DNA of 46,858 nucleotides from a virus. The notes under the pieces were generated by a model, which was not told where the DNA came from, did no database searches, and saw nothing but the letters and a program-made list of their open reading frames with translations. Shown here one piece after another: positions 5,249 through 13,743 of this stretch; the stretch's first letter is position 1; each line of letters begins with the position of its first letter. Location: IMG/VR virus record IMGVR_UViG_3300029266_000517, positions 1 to 46,858 of that record. One strand, 5' to 3'. The position numbers and the translations under genes are program-made.

Positions 5249-5643
5249 AAGATATATTCCAACAAGCAGTAGAGGATAATTACTCAGTCGAACTAAACGG
5301 TAGAGGATATGAGGCAAGGCTTGTTTACGGAATTAAAATCGTAAGAGATAAAGAAACAGAAGACGTTGTTATCTACAATACCGCAGTAAACGGAAGCTAT
5401 TATCACGAACTCCCAACCGAGAAAATTAAATTATTTACTGAAAACTCTTGGAGGTACGGAGTATATATATTATCTTTGTCTAACTATCGCTCAAAACTAG
5501 ATATGATTGAGCATCGTATTAAGACAGAAATCAACGGCAGGAAATCCGAAAAACAAATCACAGGTCTCAAGTCGCATCGAGAAAGAATCCTCGGTAAATA
5601 CACAGAAGTAAATCAGAAGTTAAATCAATTAAATCAATTCTAA
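5233..5643 (+). CDS. Hypothetical protein with C-terminal coiled coil (136 aa)
   Basis: A 136-residue protein. The first ~85 residues look like a mixed alpha/beta fold with strand-like segments (GYEARLVYGIKIV, VVIYNTAVNG). The last ~50 are highly charged and form a probable coiled coil. No family recognised. It overlaps the DnaA-like gene by 16 nt. Standing just before the recombination cassette, it may belong to it, but nothing shows this directly. Confidence 0.5.
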   Translation: MQYTLEDIFQQAVEDNYSVELNGRGYEARLVYGIKIVRDKETEDVVIYNTAVNGSYYHELPTEKIKLFTENSWRYGVYILSLSNYRSKLDMIEHRIKTEINGRKSEKQITGLKSHRERILGKYTEVNQKLNQLNQF

Positions 5644-5655
5644 ATCAAATCAATT

Positions 5656-6291
5656 ATGACTAAATCAAAACAAACTACGTTTGAAAAGCTATCAGCTATT
5701 AACGTGAACTCCAAAGTGGAGAAGAAAAACAACCTTACTTATTTATCTTGGGCTTGGGCTTGGAGCGAAGTAAAAAAGGCATGCCCCGATGCAACCTATC
5801 AAATGGGAGAAACTACATACGATGAAGCGTTAGGCTTCATGTGTAATTCTTCTGTAACAATTGAAGGCGAAACATTAGCGATGTGGCTACCCGTAATGAA
5901 CGGTTCAAACAAGGCTATGAAGAAAGTCTCATACATTCATAAAACAACTTACAAGGAAATAGAGATACAAGCTGCTACATCTTTTGATATCAACAAAACA
6001 ATGATGAGATGTTTGGTTAAGAACTTAGCTATGTTCGGCCTTGGTATATACATCTATGCAGGAGAGGACATGCCTGAATCAGATGAGCCCGCTATGGTTA
6101 CTACTCCCGAGCCTCCAAAAAGAAGAAAACCTTTAAAGGAAAACGACAAGAATTGGAAGGTAATAATGGCATGGTGTGAAGAGAACAAGAAGTTAGGTGC
6201 TATGCCACTACTTACAAAAGTACAAGACAGAGGTTATATTGTTTCAGCAGTAGTTAAAAGTGCAATAAACGCTATTGTTGATGCTAAGTAA
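5656..6291 (+). CDS. Single-strand DNA annealing protein (DUF1071/Sak-like)
   Basis: A 211-residue recombinase. NLTYLSWAWAWSEVKKACPD (26-45) and INKTMMRCLVKNLAMFGLGI followed by YIYAGEDMPE (about 112-141) are the signature segments of DUF1071 proteins in the Redbeta/Erf/Sak annealing group. It anneals complementary single strands during recombination-dependent repair and replication. The last ~70 residues are a separate basic helical tail. The neighbouring exonuclease and SSB-like genes complete a two- or three-component recombination cassette. The start at 5656 follows the recurrent AAATCAAATCAATT leader. Confidence 0.9.
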   Translation: MTKSKQTTFEKLSAINVNSKVEKKNNLTYLSWAWAWSEVKKACPDATYQMGETTYDEALGFMCNSSVTIEGETLAMWLPVMNGSNKAMKKVSYIHKTTYKEIEIQAATSFDINKTMMRCLVKNLAMFGLGIYIYAGEDMPESDEPAMVTTPEPPKRRKPLKENDKNWKVIMAWCEENKKLGAMPLLTKVQDRGYIVSAVVKSAINAIVDAK

Positions 6292-6292
6292 T

Positions 6293-7024
6293 ATGGATAG
6301 CATATTAGAAAAGCTAAGAGACGACAAGGAATATTATGGAGCATTTGGTAAAACCTATATGTCTAACTCAGACATAGGTACTTTACTTTCTAATCCTACA
6401 GAATATGGCGTTAGCTTACCCGACAACACTAACTTTGCCAAAGGCAGATACTTTCATCAACTAATACTTGAGCCATCTAAAGCTAAGGATGTAGTCTTTG
6501 TAGAATCCTCATCGAGGAATACTAAAATATACAAGGACTATATTGCAGAGGCAGAATTAGAATTTGCATTACTAGAAAAGGAAGGCGAAGAGATTCGAGG
6601 TCTTGTTACCAAAATGATGAGTAACCTAGATATGTATGAGATGATAAGAAACTCAGACAATGAATATGAAGTACCTGCCGTGGGAGAAATCAAAGGCAGG
6701 ATGTGGAAAGGCAAAGCAGACATTGTAGGTTCTTCAATGCTTTATGATATCAAAACTACATCCAAGATTGCAGATTTTAAGTGGTCAGCAAGCCGTTATA
6801 ATTATGATTCTCAAAGCTATATTTATCAAAAATTATTTGGGAAGCCTCTTATTTTCTTGGTAATAGATAAGCCAACAGGCATGATGGGTGTTTACAGACC
6901 AACAGAAGAGTTTCTAAAAAGAGGAGAAGCTAAAGTAGAGAAGGCTATTGAGGTGTATGATAATTTCTTCGGAGATAATCCAACAGAAGATATAAGCTCA
7001 TTTTACTATGATGAATTTCTTTAA
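6293..7024 (+). CDS. RecE-like/PD-(D/E)xK exonuclease
   Basis: A 243-residue nuclease. GEIKGRMWKGKADIV (131-145), YDIKTT (151-156) and NYDSQSYIYQ (170-179) give the PD-(D/E)xK set: Asp143, Asp152, Lys154 and a Q-motif, as in RecE C-terminal and DUF3799-type nucleases. NPTEY and GRYFHQLILEP near the N-terminus fit the same family. It should resect double-strand ends and load the annealing protein encoded directly upstream. I set the start at ATG 6293, 1 nt after that stop; an upstream TTG in frame is less likely. Confidence 0.88.
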   Translation: MDSILEKLRDDKEYYGAFGKTYMSNSDIGTLLSNPTEYGVSLPDNTNFAKGRYFHQLILEPSKAKDVVFVESSSRNTKIYKDYIAEAELEFALLEKEGEEIRGLVTKMMSNLDMYEMIRNSDNEYEVPAVGEIKGRMWKGKADIVGSSMLYDIKTTSKIADFKWSASRYNYDSQSYIYQKLFGKPLIFLVIDKPTGMMGVYRPTEEFLKRGEAKVEKAIEVYDNFFGDNPTEDISSFYYDEFL

Positions 7025-7175
7025 ACCCATAGTGTCTTTGAAGACACTATTAACTAAAAACAAAAGGCGTGTGATGTGGTTGGAAGCTCCAATGGACTGC
7101 AAAACACGTAAGGAGAAAGATAATCTAATCCTAAATACAATCAACATATTGGAGCAAAACGTAAAAATCAATTAA
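7008..7175 (+). CDS. Small ORF containing a dispersed palindrome (55 aa)
   Basis: ATG 7008 to TAA 7173-7175, 55 codons, overlapping the exonuclease by 17 nt and ending 2 nt before the SSB-like ATG, so it would fill the gap exactly. The middle carries the 22-bp palindrome, and the C-terminal half is a plausible charged helix. The region could instead be an untranslated leader for the next gene. Confidence 0.4.
   Translation: MMNFFKPIVSLKTLLTKNKRRVMWLEAPMDCKTRKEKDNLILNTINILEQNVKIN
7029..7050 (+). repeat. Dispersed palindrome copy, extended arms
   Basis: Exact core in the opposite orientation, GTGTCTTTGAAGACAC (7032-7047), extended by ATA and TAT to 10-bp arms around a central TG. It lies immediately after the exonuclease stop and inside the 55-aa ORF. 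Confidence 0.85.
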
Positions 7176-7177
7176 TT

Positions 7178-7447
7178 ATGCAACAAGACGAAAAAATTTT
7201 CGCAGATGGATTCTCTTTTAAGAGAAGAGAAGGTGCTCCCGAGTTTGTTATCGGAAGACAATCAATCAAGGTAGATGAAGCAGTAGCTTTTCTAAAGGCC
7301 AACGTAAAGAACGGATGGGTCAATCTTGATATCAAACAATCAAAAAAAGGAACTTACTACTGTGAGTTAGATACATGGGAAGCAAAGCCTCAAGCAACTG
7401 CTAAACCACAAGCGGTAGAGCCTGAAACAGGTGACGTACCATTCTAA
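7178..7447 (+). CDS. Putative small single-stranded DNA-binding protein
   Basis: An 89-residue protein. The body (about residues 5-67) is compact and beta-rich with conserved-looking aromatic and glycine positions (GWVNLDIKQSKKGTYYCELD), followed by a Pro/Ala-rich linker and the C-terminus ETGDVPF. An acidic tip ending in D-x-P-F is the hallmark of SSB proteins, which use it to recruit partners. Position directly after the annealing protein and exonuclease supports this. I do not recognise a classical OB-fold SSB, so this may be a distinct small family. It is followed by a terminator. Confidence 0.55.
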   Translation: MQQDEKIFADGFSFKRREGAPEFVIGRQSIKVDEAVAFLKANVKNGWVNLDIKQSKKGTYYCELDTWEAKPQATAKPQAVEPETGDVPF

Positions 7448-7467
7448 TCCTTTTACAATAAAAACGA

Positions 7468-7497
7468 GGGGAGGACTAACTATCTTCCCCTTTTTTT
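7468..7497 (+). terminator. Intrinsic terminator after the recombination cassette
   Basis: GGGGAGG (7468-7474) pairs with CTTCCCC (7484-7490) across a 9-nt loop, with one G-U pair, and is followed by seven T (7491-7497). It ends the transcript that includes the SSB-like gene. Confidence 0.88.
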
Positions 7498-7666
7498 ATC
7501 TAATAAAGTGTGTCGAATAAACCAATATTAAATCCCTTACTACCACAATGACTATAAAACATAAATATTACTTCTTACATATTACGTAAAAATAATAGAC
7601 ATTAACGACACCTATACTGAAAATCAATCACTTACAAATCTATAATCAACATAAATCGACAAAAAA
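7498..7666 (+). other. AT-rich gap before the primase; possible origin or promoter region
   Basis: About 170 nt without a convincing ORF, very AT-rich, between a terminator and the primase-helicase. GTGTCG (7510-7515) and CGACAC (7606-7611) form a distant inverted repeat. I see no clear TAnnTTTG box. Its place next to the primase makes an origin or a divergent-class promoter possible; nothing decisive is visible. Confidence 0.3.
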
Positions 7667-10090
7667 ATGACATATAACGTCACAATCTTCAAAAACATTA
7701 AAGAGACTGAAGCACCGTTTCATAGAGAACTATCTTACATACTAAAGAGAATAAAGGATGGAGCAACAAAAGACTTAGTAAAGAAAATACGAATTGAAAC
7801 TAATAAGACAGAGAGGAACGAACTAAAGAAAAACCTACCTGCTATTTGTTTTAGCGGAATGTTCAACAAACGAAATGATTCTTCGCTAATGGAACATAGT
7901 GGAATCATATGTTTGGACTTCGATGGATATCCAAAGAAGAAACTTCTACTAGAACATAAGGCAACTTTAACAAGGAGCAAATATGTTTACTCTGTATTTA
8001 TATCACCATCGGGTAATGGACTTAAGGTTTTAGTTAAAGTACCAACTGATGTAGACAATCATAAGAACTATTTTAATTCATTAGACAGACACTTCGATTC
8101 TGAATACTTCGACAAGATGTGCAGTAATGTATCTCGAGTTTGTTATGAATCATATGACCCTTTACTTCACGTAAATGAAGGTTCATTGTTATGGGATAAA
8201 ATAGAAGAGCCTGAATATGTTGAGGTAAATCAAACAACTGATGCTCCAAGTATACCAATCACGGATGAGAATAAAGTAGTAGAGATATTAGTAAAGTGGT
8301 GGGTAAAGAAATATCCAATGGTTGAAGGACAAAGAAATCAAAACGTATTTGTTTTAGCTATGGCCTTTAATGACTATGGTATTAATAAATCATTAGCAGG
8401 ATATGTTCTTAACCAATACATAACTGCGGACTTCACGCAGTCAGAGATTAATAGAACTATAGATTCGGCGTATGCAAATACATCAAACTTTGGTACTAAG
8501 TATTATGAGGATGAAGACAGAATCAATCAGATTAAGATTAAGCTAAAACGTGGCGTATCAAAAAAAGAAATCCGCTATCAACTGCAGGAGTCAAATGTTG
8601 ATAGCGAGACAATAGATTCGGTTCTTGATAGAGTCGAGAAAGAAAACTCCATAGCTGATTTTTGGACTAAGACAGATAAAGGTGTTATCAAAATAGTACA
8701 CGTTTTGTTTAAGCAATTCCTTGAGGACAATGGATACTATAAGTTTTGTCCCGAAGGAGGGAAGAGTTACCTGTTTGTTTGTGTTACAAATAATTTAATA
8801 TCACATACATCAGAGAAAGAAATAAAGGATTTTATACTAGGACACTTAATTGAGTTAGATGACTTAAGTATATACAACTACTTCGCTGACAACGTAAGGT
8901 ACTTTAGAGAGGAATTCCTGACACTTCTAGGAACAATTGACATCTACTTCATCGCAGACACAAAAGAGGCCTCTTACCTGTACTATCAGAACTGTGCAGT
9001 TAAGATTACTAAGAGTGGAATAGAGTCTATTGATTACATAGACTTAGGAGGTTATGTTTGGAAAGACCATGTTATAAATAGAAAGTTTACCGAGTGTGAG
9101 ATGGTTAGTGATTACAGGACTTTTATATCAAGAGTATGCGGAGATGATGAGGCGAGAGTAAGAACAATGGAATCAACTATTGGCTTTATGATGCATGGAT
9201 ATAAAAACCTAAGCTACTGCCCTGCAGTAATACTTAATGATGAAATCATATCAGACAATCCCGAAGGAGGAACAGGCAAAGGTGTTTTTATGAATGCATT
9301 GTCTCAGATGAAAAAAGTAGTAATCATAGATGGTAAGCAGTTTGCTTTCGAGAAATCATTTCCTTATCAAACGGTATCAGCAGATTCACAAATATTAGTA
9401 TTTGATGATGTGAAGAAACACTTTGACTTCGAACGATTGTTTTCAGTAGTGACCGAAGGTCTTACCTTGGAAAAGAAGAATAAAGATGCAATCTCTATTC
9501 CGTTTGCAAAGTCTCCAAAGATTGCCATTACAACTAATTATGCTATCAAAGGTTCGGGTAATTCATTTGCTCGTAGAAAGTGGGAGGTAGAACTATTTCA
9601 ACACTACAATAAAAACCATACTCCTCTTGACGAGTTTGGTAAACACTTTTTTGCAGATTGGAACGAAGAGGATTGGTGCGGTTTTGACAACTACATGATT
9701 AACTGTTTACGAACTTACTTAGGCACAGGACTTATTAAAGGAAAGTTTGTCAACTTAAAAATAAGACAACTCTCAGCAGAAACATCTCACGACTTCATCG
9801 AGTGGTGTGGATTGGTTCAAGGTCATTCAGCAAATACTTCATTAGAAATTAATGCAAAAGTAATGAAGCAAGACTTATACTTCGACTTCATCGGAGAGTA
9901 TCCCGATTATGGGCCGAAAGCTAAAATGACTATCAGTAGAACAAGATTCTATAAGTGGTTAATTAGTTATGCTTTATTCACTACAGGTCAGCAACCCGAA
10001 GAAGGAAGAGACCCAACAGGAAGATGGTTAAGAATTAAACCAAGAGTATTGCCAACACAATCAGAAATGTTTGATGCAAATGGAAACTGA
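7667..10090 (+). CDS. Replicative primase-helicase (BT4734/VirE-N + SF3-like helicase)
   Basis: An 807-residue protein. The N-terminus resembles the BT4734/VirE-N domain, a primase-polymerase-like fold frequent in Bacteroidota elements: CLDFDGYP near 84, FISPSGNGLKVLV near 112 and a RVCYESYDP segment near 160. Residues about 205-240 resemble a primase C-terminal helical module. The C-terminal half is a phage/viral helicase: Walker A NPEGGTGKG (531-539), Walker B ILVFDDV (576-582), a sensor segment ITTNYA near 622 and an arginine-rich ARRKWEVE near 633. It should prime and unwind DNA at the replication fork. It overlaps the next helicase gene by 17 nt. Confidence 0.85.
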   Translation: MTYNVTIFKNIKETEAPFHRELSYILKRIKDGATKDLVKKIRIETNKTERNELKKNLPAICFSGMFNKRNDSSLMEHSGIICLDFDGYPKKKLLLEHKATLTRSKYVYSVFISPSGNGLKVLVKVPTDVDNHKNYFNSLDRHFDSEYFDKMCSNVSRVCYESYDPLLHVNEGSLLWDKIEEPEYVEVNQTTDAPSIPITDENKVVEILVKWWVKKYPMVEGQRNQNVFVLAMAFNDYGINKSLAGYVLNQYITADFTQSEINRTIDSAYANTSNFGTKYYEDEDRINQIKIKLKRGVSKKEIRYQLQESNVDSETIDSVLDRVEKENSIADFWTKTDKGVIKIVHVLFKQFLEDNGYYKFCPEGGKSYLFVCVTNNLISHTSEKEIKDFILGHLIELDDLSIYNYFADNVRYFREEFLTLLGTIDIYFIADTKEASYLYYQNCAVKITKSGIESIDYIDLGGYVWKDHVINRKFTECEMVSDYRTFISRVCGDDEARVRTMESTIGFMMHGYKNLSYCPAVILNDEIISDNPEGGTGKGVFMNALSQMKKVVIIDGKQFAFEKSFPYQTVSADSQILVFDDVKKHFDFERLFSVVTEGLTLEKKNKDAISIPFAKSPKIAITTNYAIKGSGNSFARRKWEVELFQHYNKNHTPLDEFGKHFFADWNEEDWCGFDNYMINCLRTYLGTGLIKGKFVNLKIRQLSAETSHDFIEWCGLVQGHSANTSLEINAKVMKQDLYFDFIGEYPDYGPKAKMTISRTRFYKWLISYALFTTGQQPEEGRDPTGRWLRIKPRVLPTQSEMFDANGN

Positions 10091-11543
10091 TGTAATAGAA
10101 AGACGACTAGGCTTTTCAAATGAGATGATGTACAATCAATGCTCTTTGTTAGCAAACATCGTTAATAAAACTGAAGAGGTAAAAGTCGGTAGAGGAAAGA
10201 GTGCTAAGGTTATTCATAAACTGAAATACACCACCGACAAAGCATCTCTAGATAGAATAAACAGAAGCGTTGAACATTATAAGAATCTAATGGAATCTAA
10301 AAAATCAAAAATAAAACTAAGAGAATACCAAAAACAAATAAGTAGAGATGCTTGCTTAAAACTATACACAAATGGATTTGTATATCTTGCTATGGAGGTA
10401 AGGACAGGCAAGACCCTAACAAGTTTAAGTATGGGTGTGCTTACAGGATGTAAGAACTTATTGTTTATTACAAAGAAAAAAGCTATCAGTAGCATCGAAT
10501 CAGATTATGATTTACTAGCTCCTGACTATGAGATAACAGTAATAAATTACGAGAGTATACACAAATTACCCGAGTCGGGTAATTATGATATGATAATTCT
10601 TGACGAAGCGCATGGCATGGGAGCATTTCCTAAACCAAGCAAAAGAGCTAAGCAGGTAAAAGAATTGATTGTAAAAAACAAATCATATGTTGTTTTACTT
10701 TCGGGAACTCCAACTCCCGAGTCTTATAGTCAAATGTATCATCAAGTATATGGAATCCCTAAAAATCCTTTTACTTCATTCAAAAACTTTTACAGGTTCT
10801 GTGATGAATATGTTAACGTTACTGACAGAAAGATAAATGGCTTAATGATTAGAGACTACTCTAAAGGTCTAGATAAAATTGTAGAAGCCATGAAGCCACA
10901 TACGATTAGCTATTCTCAGAAAGAAGCAGGGTTTAAAGTAAATACTCGGGAGCACACATTGTATGTTCCTATGAGTGAACTAACATATAAACTAACATCA
11001 ACATTAAAAAGAGATTTAGTTATAGAGGGAAAAGAAGAAACCATATTAGCAGATACTCCTGTTAAATTAATGATGAAGCTACATCAAATGTTTTCGGGAA
11101 CTGTTAAATTTGAGTCAGGCAACTCTACTATACTAGACTTATCTAAGGCTGAATATATTTATGACAACTTTGGAGACGCAAAAGTTGGAATATTTTATAA
11201 GTTTAAAGAAGAACTTAAAGCTCTCATGCAGGTTTATGGAAAAGAAAACTTAACCACAGAGCTTAGTGTCTTTGAAGACACAAATAAAAGCATAGCCTTA
11301 CAGATAGTTTCGGGCCGGGAAGGAATTTCTTTACGCAAAGCTGAAGCATTAGTTTACTACAATATAGATTTTAGTGCTACAAGCTATTGGCAATCAAGAG
11401 ATAGAATGACAACTAAAGATAGATTAGAAAGTGATGTGTATTGGATATTTTCAGAGAAGGGAATAGAAAAACAAATCTATGCTGCCGTAAGTAAGAAGAA
11501 GGACTACACAGTCAGACACTTTAAAAGAGATTTATTATCTTAG
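10074..11543 (+). CDS. SNF2-like superfamily 2 helicase
   Basis: A 490-residue-class protein. After a ~85-residue N-terminal extension come LREYQKQ (Q-like motif), motif I MEVRTGKT (107-114), motif II DEAH (177-180), motif III LSGTPTPE (209-216) and motif VI WQSRDRMT (about 439-446), the order of SNF2/phage helicases. It should translocate on double-stranded DNA in replication, repair or recombination. The start is ATG 10074 or 10080, inside the end of the primase gene. A dispersed palindrome is embedded in the coding sequence at 11266-11281 and encodes SVFEDT without breaking the frame. Confidence 0.85.
   Translation: MQMETDVIERRLGFSNEMMYNQCSLLANIVNKTEEVKVGRGKSAKVIHKLKYTTDKASLDRINRSVEHYKNLMESKKSKIKLREYQKQISRDACLKLYTNGFVYLAMEVRTGKTLTSLSMGVLTGCKNLLFITKKKAISSIESDYDLLAPDYEITVINYESIHKLPESGNYDMIILDEAHGMGAFPKPSKRAKQVKELIVKNKSYVVLLSGTPTPESYSQMYHQVYGIPKNPFTSFKNFYRFCDEYVNVTDRKINGLMIRDYSKGLDKIVEAMKPHTISYSQKEAGFKVNTREHTLYVPMSELTYKLTSTLKRDLVIEGKEETILADTPVKLMMKLHQMFSGTVKFESGNSTILDLSKAEYIYDNFGDAKVGIFYKFKEELKALMQVYGKENLTTELSVFEDTNKSIALQIVSGREGISLRKAEALVYYNIDFSATSYWQSRDRMTTKDRLESDVYWIFSEKGIEKQIYAAVSKKKDYTVRHFKRDLLS
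11266..11281 (+). repeat. Dispersed palindrome copy inside the SNF2-like helicase gene
   Basis: Exact GTGTCTTTGAAGACAC within the coding sequence, in the TTGA-loop orientation relative to transcription, as at 7032. Confidence 0.85.
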
Positions 11544-11547
11544 CTGA

Positions 11548-11790
11548 ATGGCAACAGAGCAACAGATACAGAGTAAAAGAATCAAACAATTAGAAGAAAA
11601 AGGTTACTATGTTCTTAAATTAATCTCTACCAATAAAAATGGAATCCCTGATATTTTAGCTATACCGCCTGACTCAAATGTATTGTTTAGTGAGGTTAAA
11701 ACACCCAAGGGCAGGCTTTCAAAACTGCAGGAATATAGATTAAAAGAGCTAGAAACTTATGGATTCAAAACAGAAGTATATCGAGGATAG
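11548..11790 (+). CDS. VRR-NUC nuclease
   Basis: An 80-residue protein that is essentially one VRR-NUC domain: GIPDILAI (32-39), SEVKTPKGRLSKLQ (48-61) with Glu49, Lys51 and Gln61 as predicted catalytic-site residues of the PD-(D/E)xK fold. Stand-alone VRR-NUC proteins are common phage nucleases that act on DNA junctions or ends. It lies 4 nt after the helicase stop, suggesting joint work on recombination or replication intermediates. Confidence 0.9.
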   Translation: MATEQQIQSKRIKQLEEKGYYVLKLISTNKNGIPDILAIPPDSNVLFSEVKTPKGRLSKLQEYRLKELETYGFKTEVYRG

Positions 11791-12130
11791 TAGATTCGAA
11801 GTAGAGGATTGGTTTGCAGAGAAGATGGCTCGTTTAGAACATGAAACACAAAACGAAATCATTTACTCTATCGCTACGCATATTCATTTCTTTCCTAAAG
11901 AAGAAGGATGGACTCAAGAAATTTACGGGGTAGTAAAAGAAGTAAATTTATTTTACGCTCTTGAATACCTAAACGAAAAAGGAAGTATACCTATCGTTTG
12001 TGATATACATTTTGTAGATTCAGATGAGTACTTAGACGCAATATTACAAAAGAAAACAATCGAGACATATGAAATCAAGAATACCCGCCCTACCAAAAGA
12101 AGTAAATTTAATTATAAAATTAACGAATGA
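11759..12130 (+). CDS. Hypothetical protein (123 aa)
   Basis: A 123-residue acidic protein overlapping the nuclease gene by 32 nt and the next gene by 62 nt. Aromatic segments (IATHIHFF, VNLFYALEYL) suggest a folded domain, but I recognise no family. The C-terminus is basic and lies in the region that overlaps the next gene in another frame, so its true end use of that overlap is uncertain. Confidence 0.5.
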   Translation: MDSKQKYIEDSRFEVEDWFAEKMARLEHETQNEIIYSIATHIHFFPKEEGWTQEIYGVVKEVNLFYALEYLNEKGSIPIVCDIHFVDSDEYLDAILQKKTIETYEIKNTRPTKRSKFNYKINE

Positions 12131-12605
12131 AGTTTATAAATGCAACTTACAAGATTCAGGCAGACAAAGAAATAATGTAAACGCAAGAATGACATGCTCT
12201 TATGTTCTTAGACAAAGAGGATATGTTCTTTCACAGATAGGAGGCTTTTTAAATAAAGACCACGCAACCATTCTTCATTACTTAAAAAATGTAGATTGGT
12301 ATTTAAAAACAGATAAGATTTTTCTTTCTTGCTTTCAAAGAATAACCGAAGAATTCAATAATGACTTTAATCCTGTACACGCTATGGCCTTAGAGGAATT
12401 AAAAAAAGAAGTTTTTTCTTTGAGAACCGAATTAAAAGAATTAAATTTGGAAGTAGCAGGACTAAAACTCGCTCTATCTGAGACTAATAAATCTAATGGT
12501 CGTGTTGAAGTTCTTGTTGATATGGTTAAACAAAGAACGAGATTAGGAACAGAACGAGAAATAGAAGGCAAATTGCACAGATGGTACAATGGAGTATACA
12601 ATTAA
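12069..12605 (+). CDS. DnaA domain-IV-like DNA-binding protein with coiled coil, copy B
   Basis: A 178-residue protein. RQRNNVNARMTCSYVLRQRG (32-51) and NKDHATILHYL (62-72) match the DnaA C-terminal domain: the A-R helix and the DHxTVxH signature, here better preserved than in copy A. The second half (about 105-165) is a glutamate/lysine/leucine-rich coiled coil that could dimerise it. No ATPase domain is present. It may recognise the phage origin or act as a regulator. The start overlaps the preceding gene by 62 nt; I see no later ATG that keeps the domain whole. Confidence 0.75.
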   Translation: MKSRIPALPKEVNLIIKLTNEVYKCNLQDSGRQRNNVNARMTCSYVLRQRGYVLSQIGGFLNKDHATILHYLKNVDWYLKTDKIFLSCFQRITEEFNNDFNPVHAMALEELKKEVFSLRTELKELNLEVAGLKLALSETNKSNGRVEVLVDMVKQRTRLGTEREIEGKLHRWYNGVYN

Positions 12606-12825
12606 AGATGTAGAAAAAATTACTGAGTTTAAGACTTGGACTGTAAAGCAGAAAACAGATGCTTTACTTTATATTGATTGCAATCAGTATTGTAACCTAG
12701 GCAAAGAATCTTCTAAGACAGAAAAAGAATTAGTTAAAAAACAATCTAAAAAAATATATACCTTAATTAAAAGAGTAGACCATGCAATGGGAGAGCTTTT
12801 TTTACAGTCTATAGACAAGAGGTAA
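12589..12825 (+). CDS. Hypothetical protein (78 aa)
   Basis: A 78-residue basic helical protein (KTWTVKQKTDALLYI, then a lysine-rich middle). No family recognised. It overlaps the DnaA-like gene by 17 nt and is followed 5 nt later by another small helical gene. Confidence 0.5.
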   Translation: MEYTIKDVEKITEFKTWTVKQKTDALLYIDCNQYCNLGKESSKTEKELVKKQSKKIYTLIKRVDHAMGELFLQSIDKR

Positions 12826-12830
12826 AGAAC

Positions 12831-13025
12831 ATGCAAAAATCACCATCAGCTTATGATAAGGAACGACTAACTCACATCAACCTTCTGATGGATAACATCC
12901 ACGACTGCACCGCCGAGATTTACGAATCGCTAGTAGACCGAGAGTTTAACAATCTAAAACTTGTAATACCAAATCTAATATCGCAGTTAAAAGAAATACA
13001 AAGCTCGATAGAAGATGATATTTAA
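12831..13025 (+). CDS. Hypothetical helical protein (64 aa)
   Basis: A 64-residue protein predicted to be almost entirely helical, with an acidic C-terminus (SSIEDDI). No family recognised. It overlaps the phosphoesterase start by 11 nt. Confidence 0.5.
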   Translation: MQKSPSAYDKERLTHINLLMDNIHDCTAEIYESLVDREFNNLKLVIPNLISQLKEIQSSIEDDI

Positions 13026-13743
13026 AAAAAAACAAGAAATTAGACCAAGGATTAGAGACAATAAAAGGGTAGCATACGAAAACATTACATCAGAGGAGCG
13101 AAGAATACTTATCATAGGAGATATTCACGCTCCTTTTACGTTAGAAGGTTATCTTGAGCATTGCAAAGAAACGTATGCAAAATTCAATTGCAATCAGACA
13201 ATTTTTATAGGAGACATTTTGGATAATCACGCTTTTTCATATCATGAGGCAGACCCGAACGGTTATTCTGCAGGCACAGAGCTTGAGATTGCTATAAAAA
13301 TGATTAAAGAATGGTACGATTGTTTCCCCGATGCAGATGTAATAATTGGGAATCACGATAGAATGGCATCGAGAAAAGCAATGTCAGGAGGAGTGCCATC
13401 TGAATGGATTAAGTCTTATAATGATGTTTTAAAAACCCCTAAGTGGAATTGGACAGAGAGAATTGTTTACGATAACGTTCAATTTGTTCACGGAGAAGGA
13501 GGTACTGCAAGAACTAAATCAAAGAATGATATGATGAGTACTTGTCAAGGCCATATTCATACGCAGGCTTACGTTGAGTGGTCAGTTGGCAGAAATTTCC
13601 GTGTATTCGGAATGCAATGCGGCTGCGGAGTTGACTCTAAAAGTTATGCGGCTGCCTATGCAAAGAACTTTAAAAAGCAAGCAATTGGCTGCGGAGTTAT
13701 AATAGGAGGACATACTGCGATAAACTCTTTAATGAATCTATAG
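13015..13743 (+). CDS. Calcineurin-like metallophosphoesterase
   Basis: A 242-residue enzyme with all metallophosphoesterase motifs in order: GDIHAPF (about 36-42), GDILDNH (about 65-71), GNHDR (about 116-120), a histidine in FVHGEGG (about 160) and GHIHTQ (about 178-183). These bind two metal ions and hydrolyse phosphate esters. Phage members range from DNA nucleases to nucleotide or RNA-end phosphatases. Because hammerhead cleavage leaves 2',3'-cyclic phosphates, an RNA-end role is conceivable but purely speculative. It overlaps the previous gene by 11 nt. Confidence 0.85.
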   Translation: MIFKKKQEIRPRIRDNKRVAYENITSEERRILIIGDIHAPFTLEGYLEHCKETYAKFNCNQTIFIGDILDNHAFSYHEADPNGYSAGTELEIAIKMIKEWYDCFPDADVIIGNHDRMASRKAMSGGVPSEWIKSYNDVLKTPKWNWTERIVYDNVQFVHGEGGTARTKSKNDMMSTCQGHIHTQAYVEWSVGRNFRVFGMQCGCGVDSKSYAAAYAKNFKKQAIGCGVIIGGHTAINSLMNL

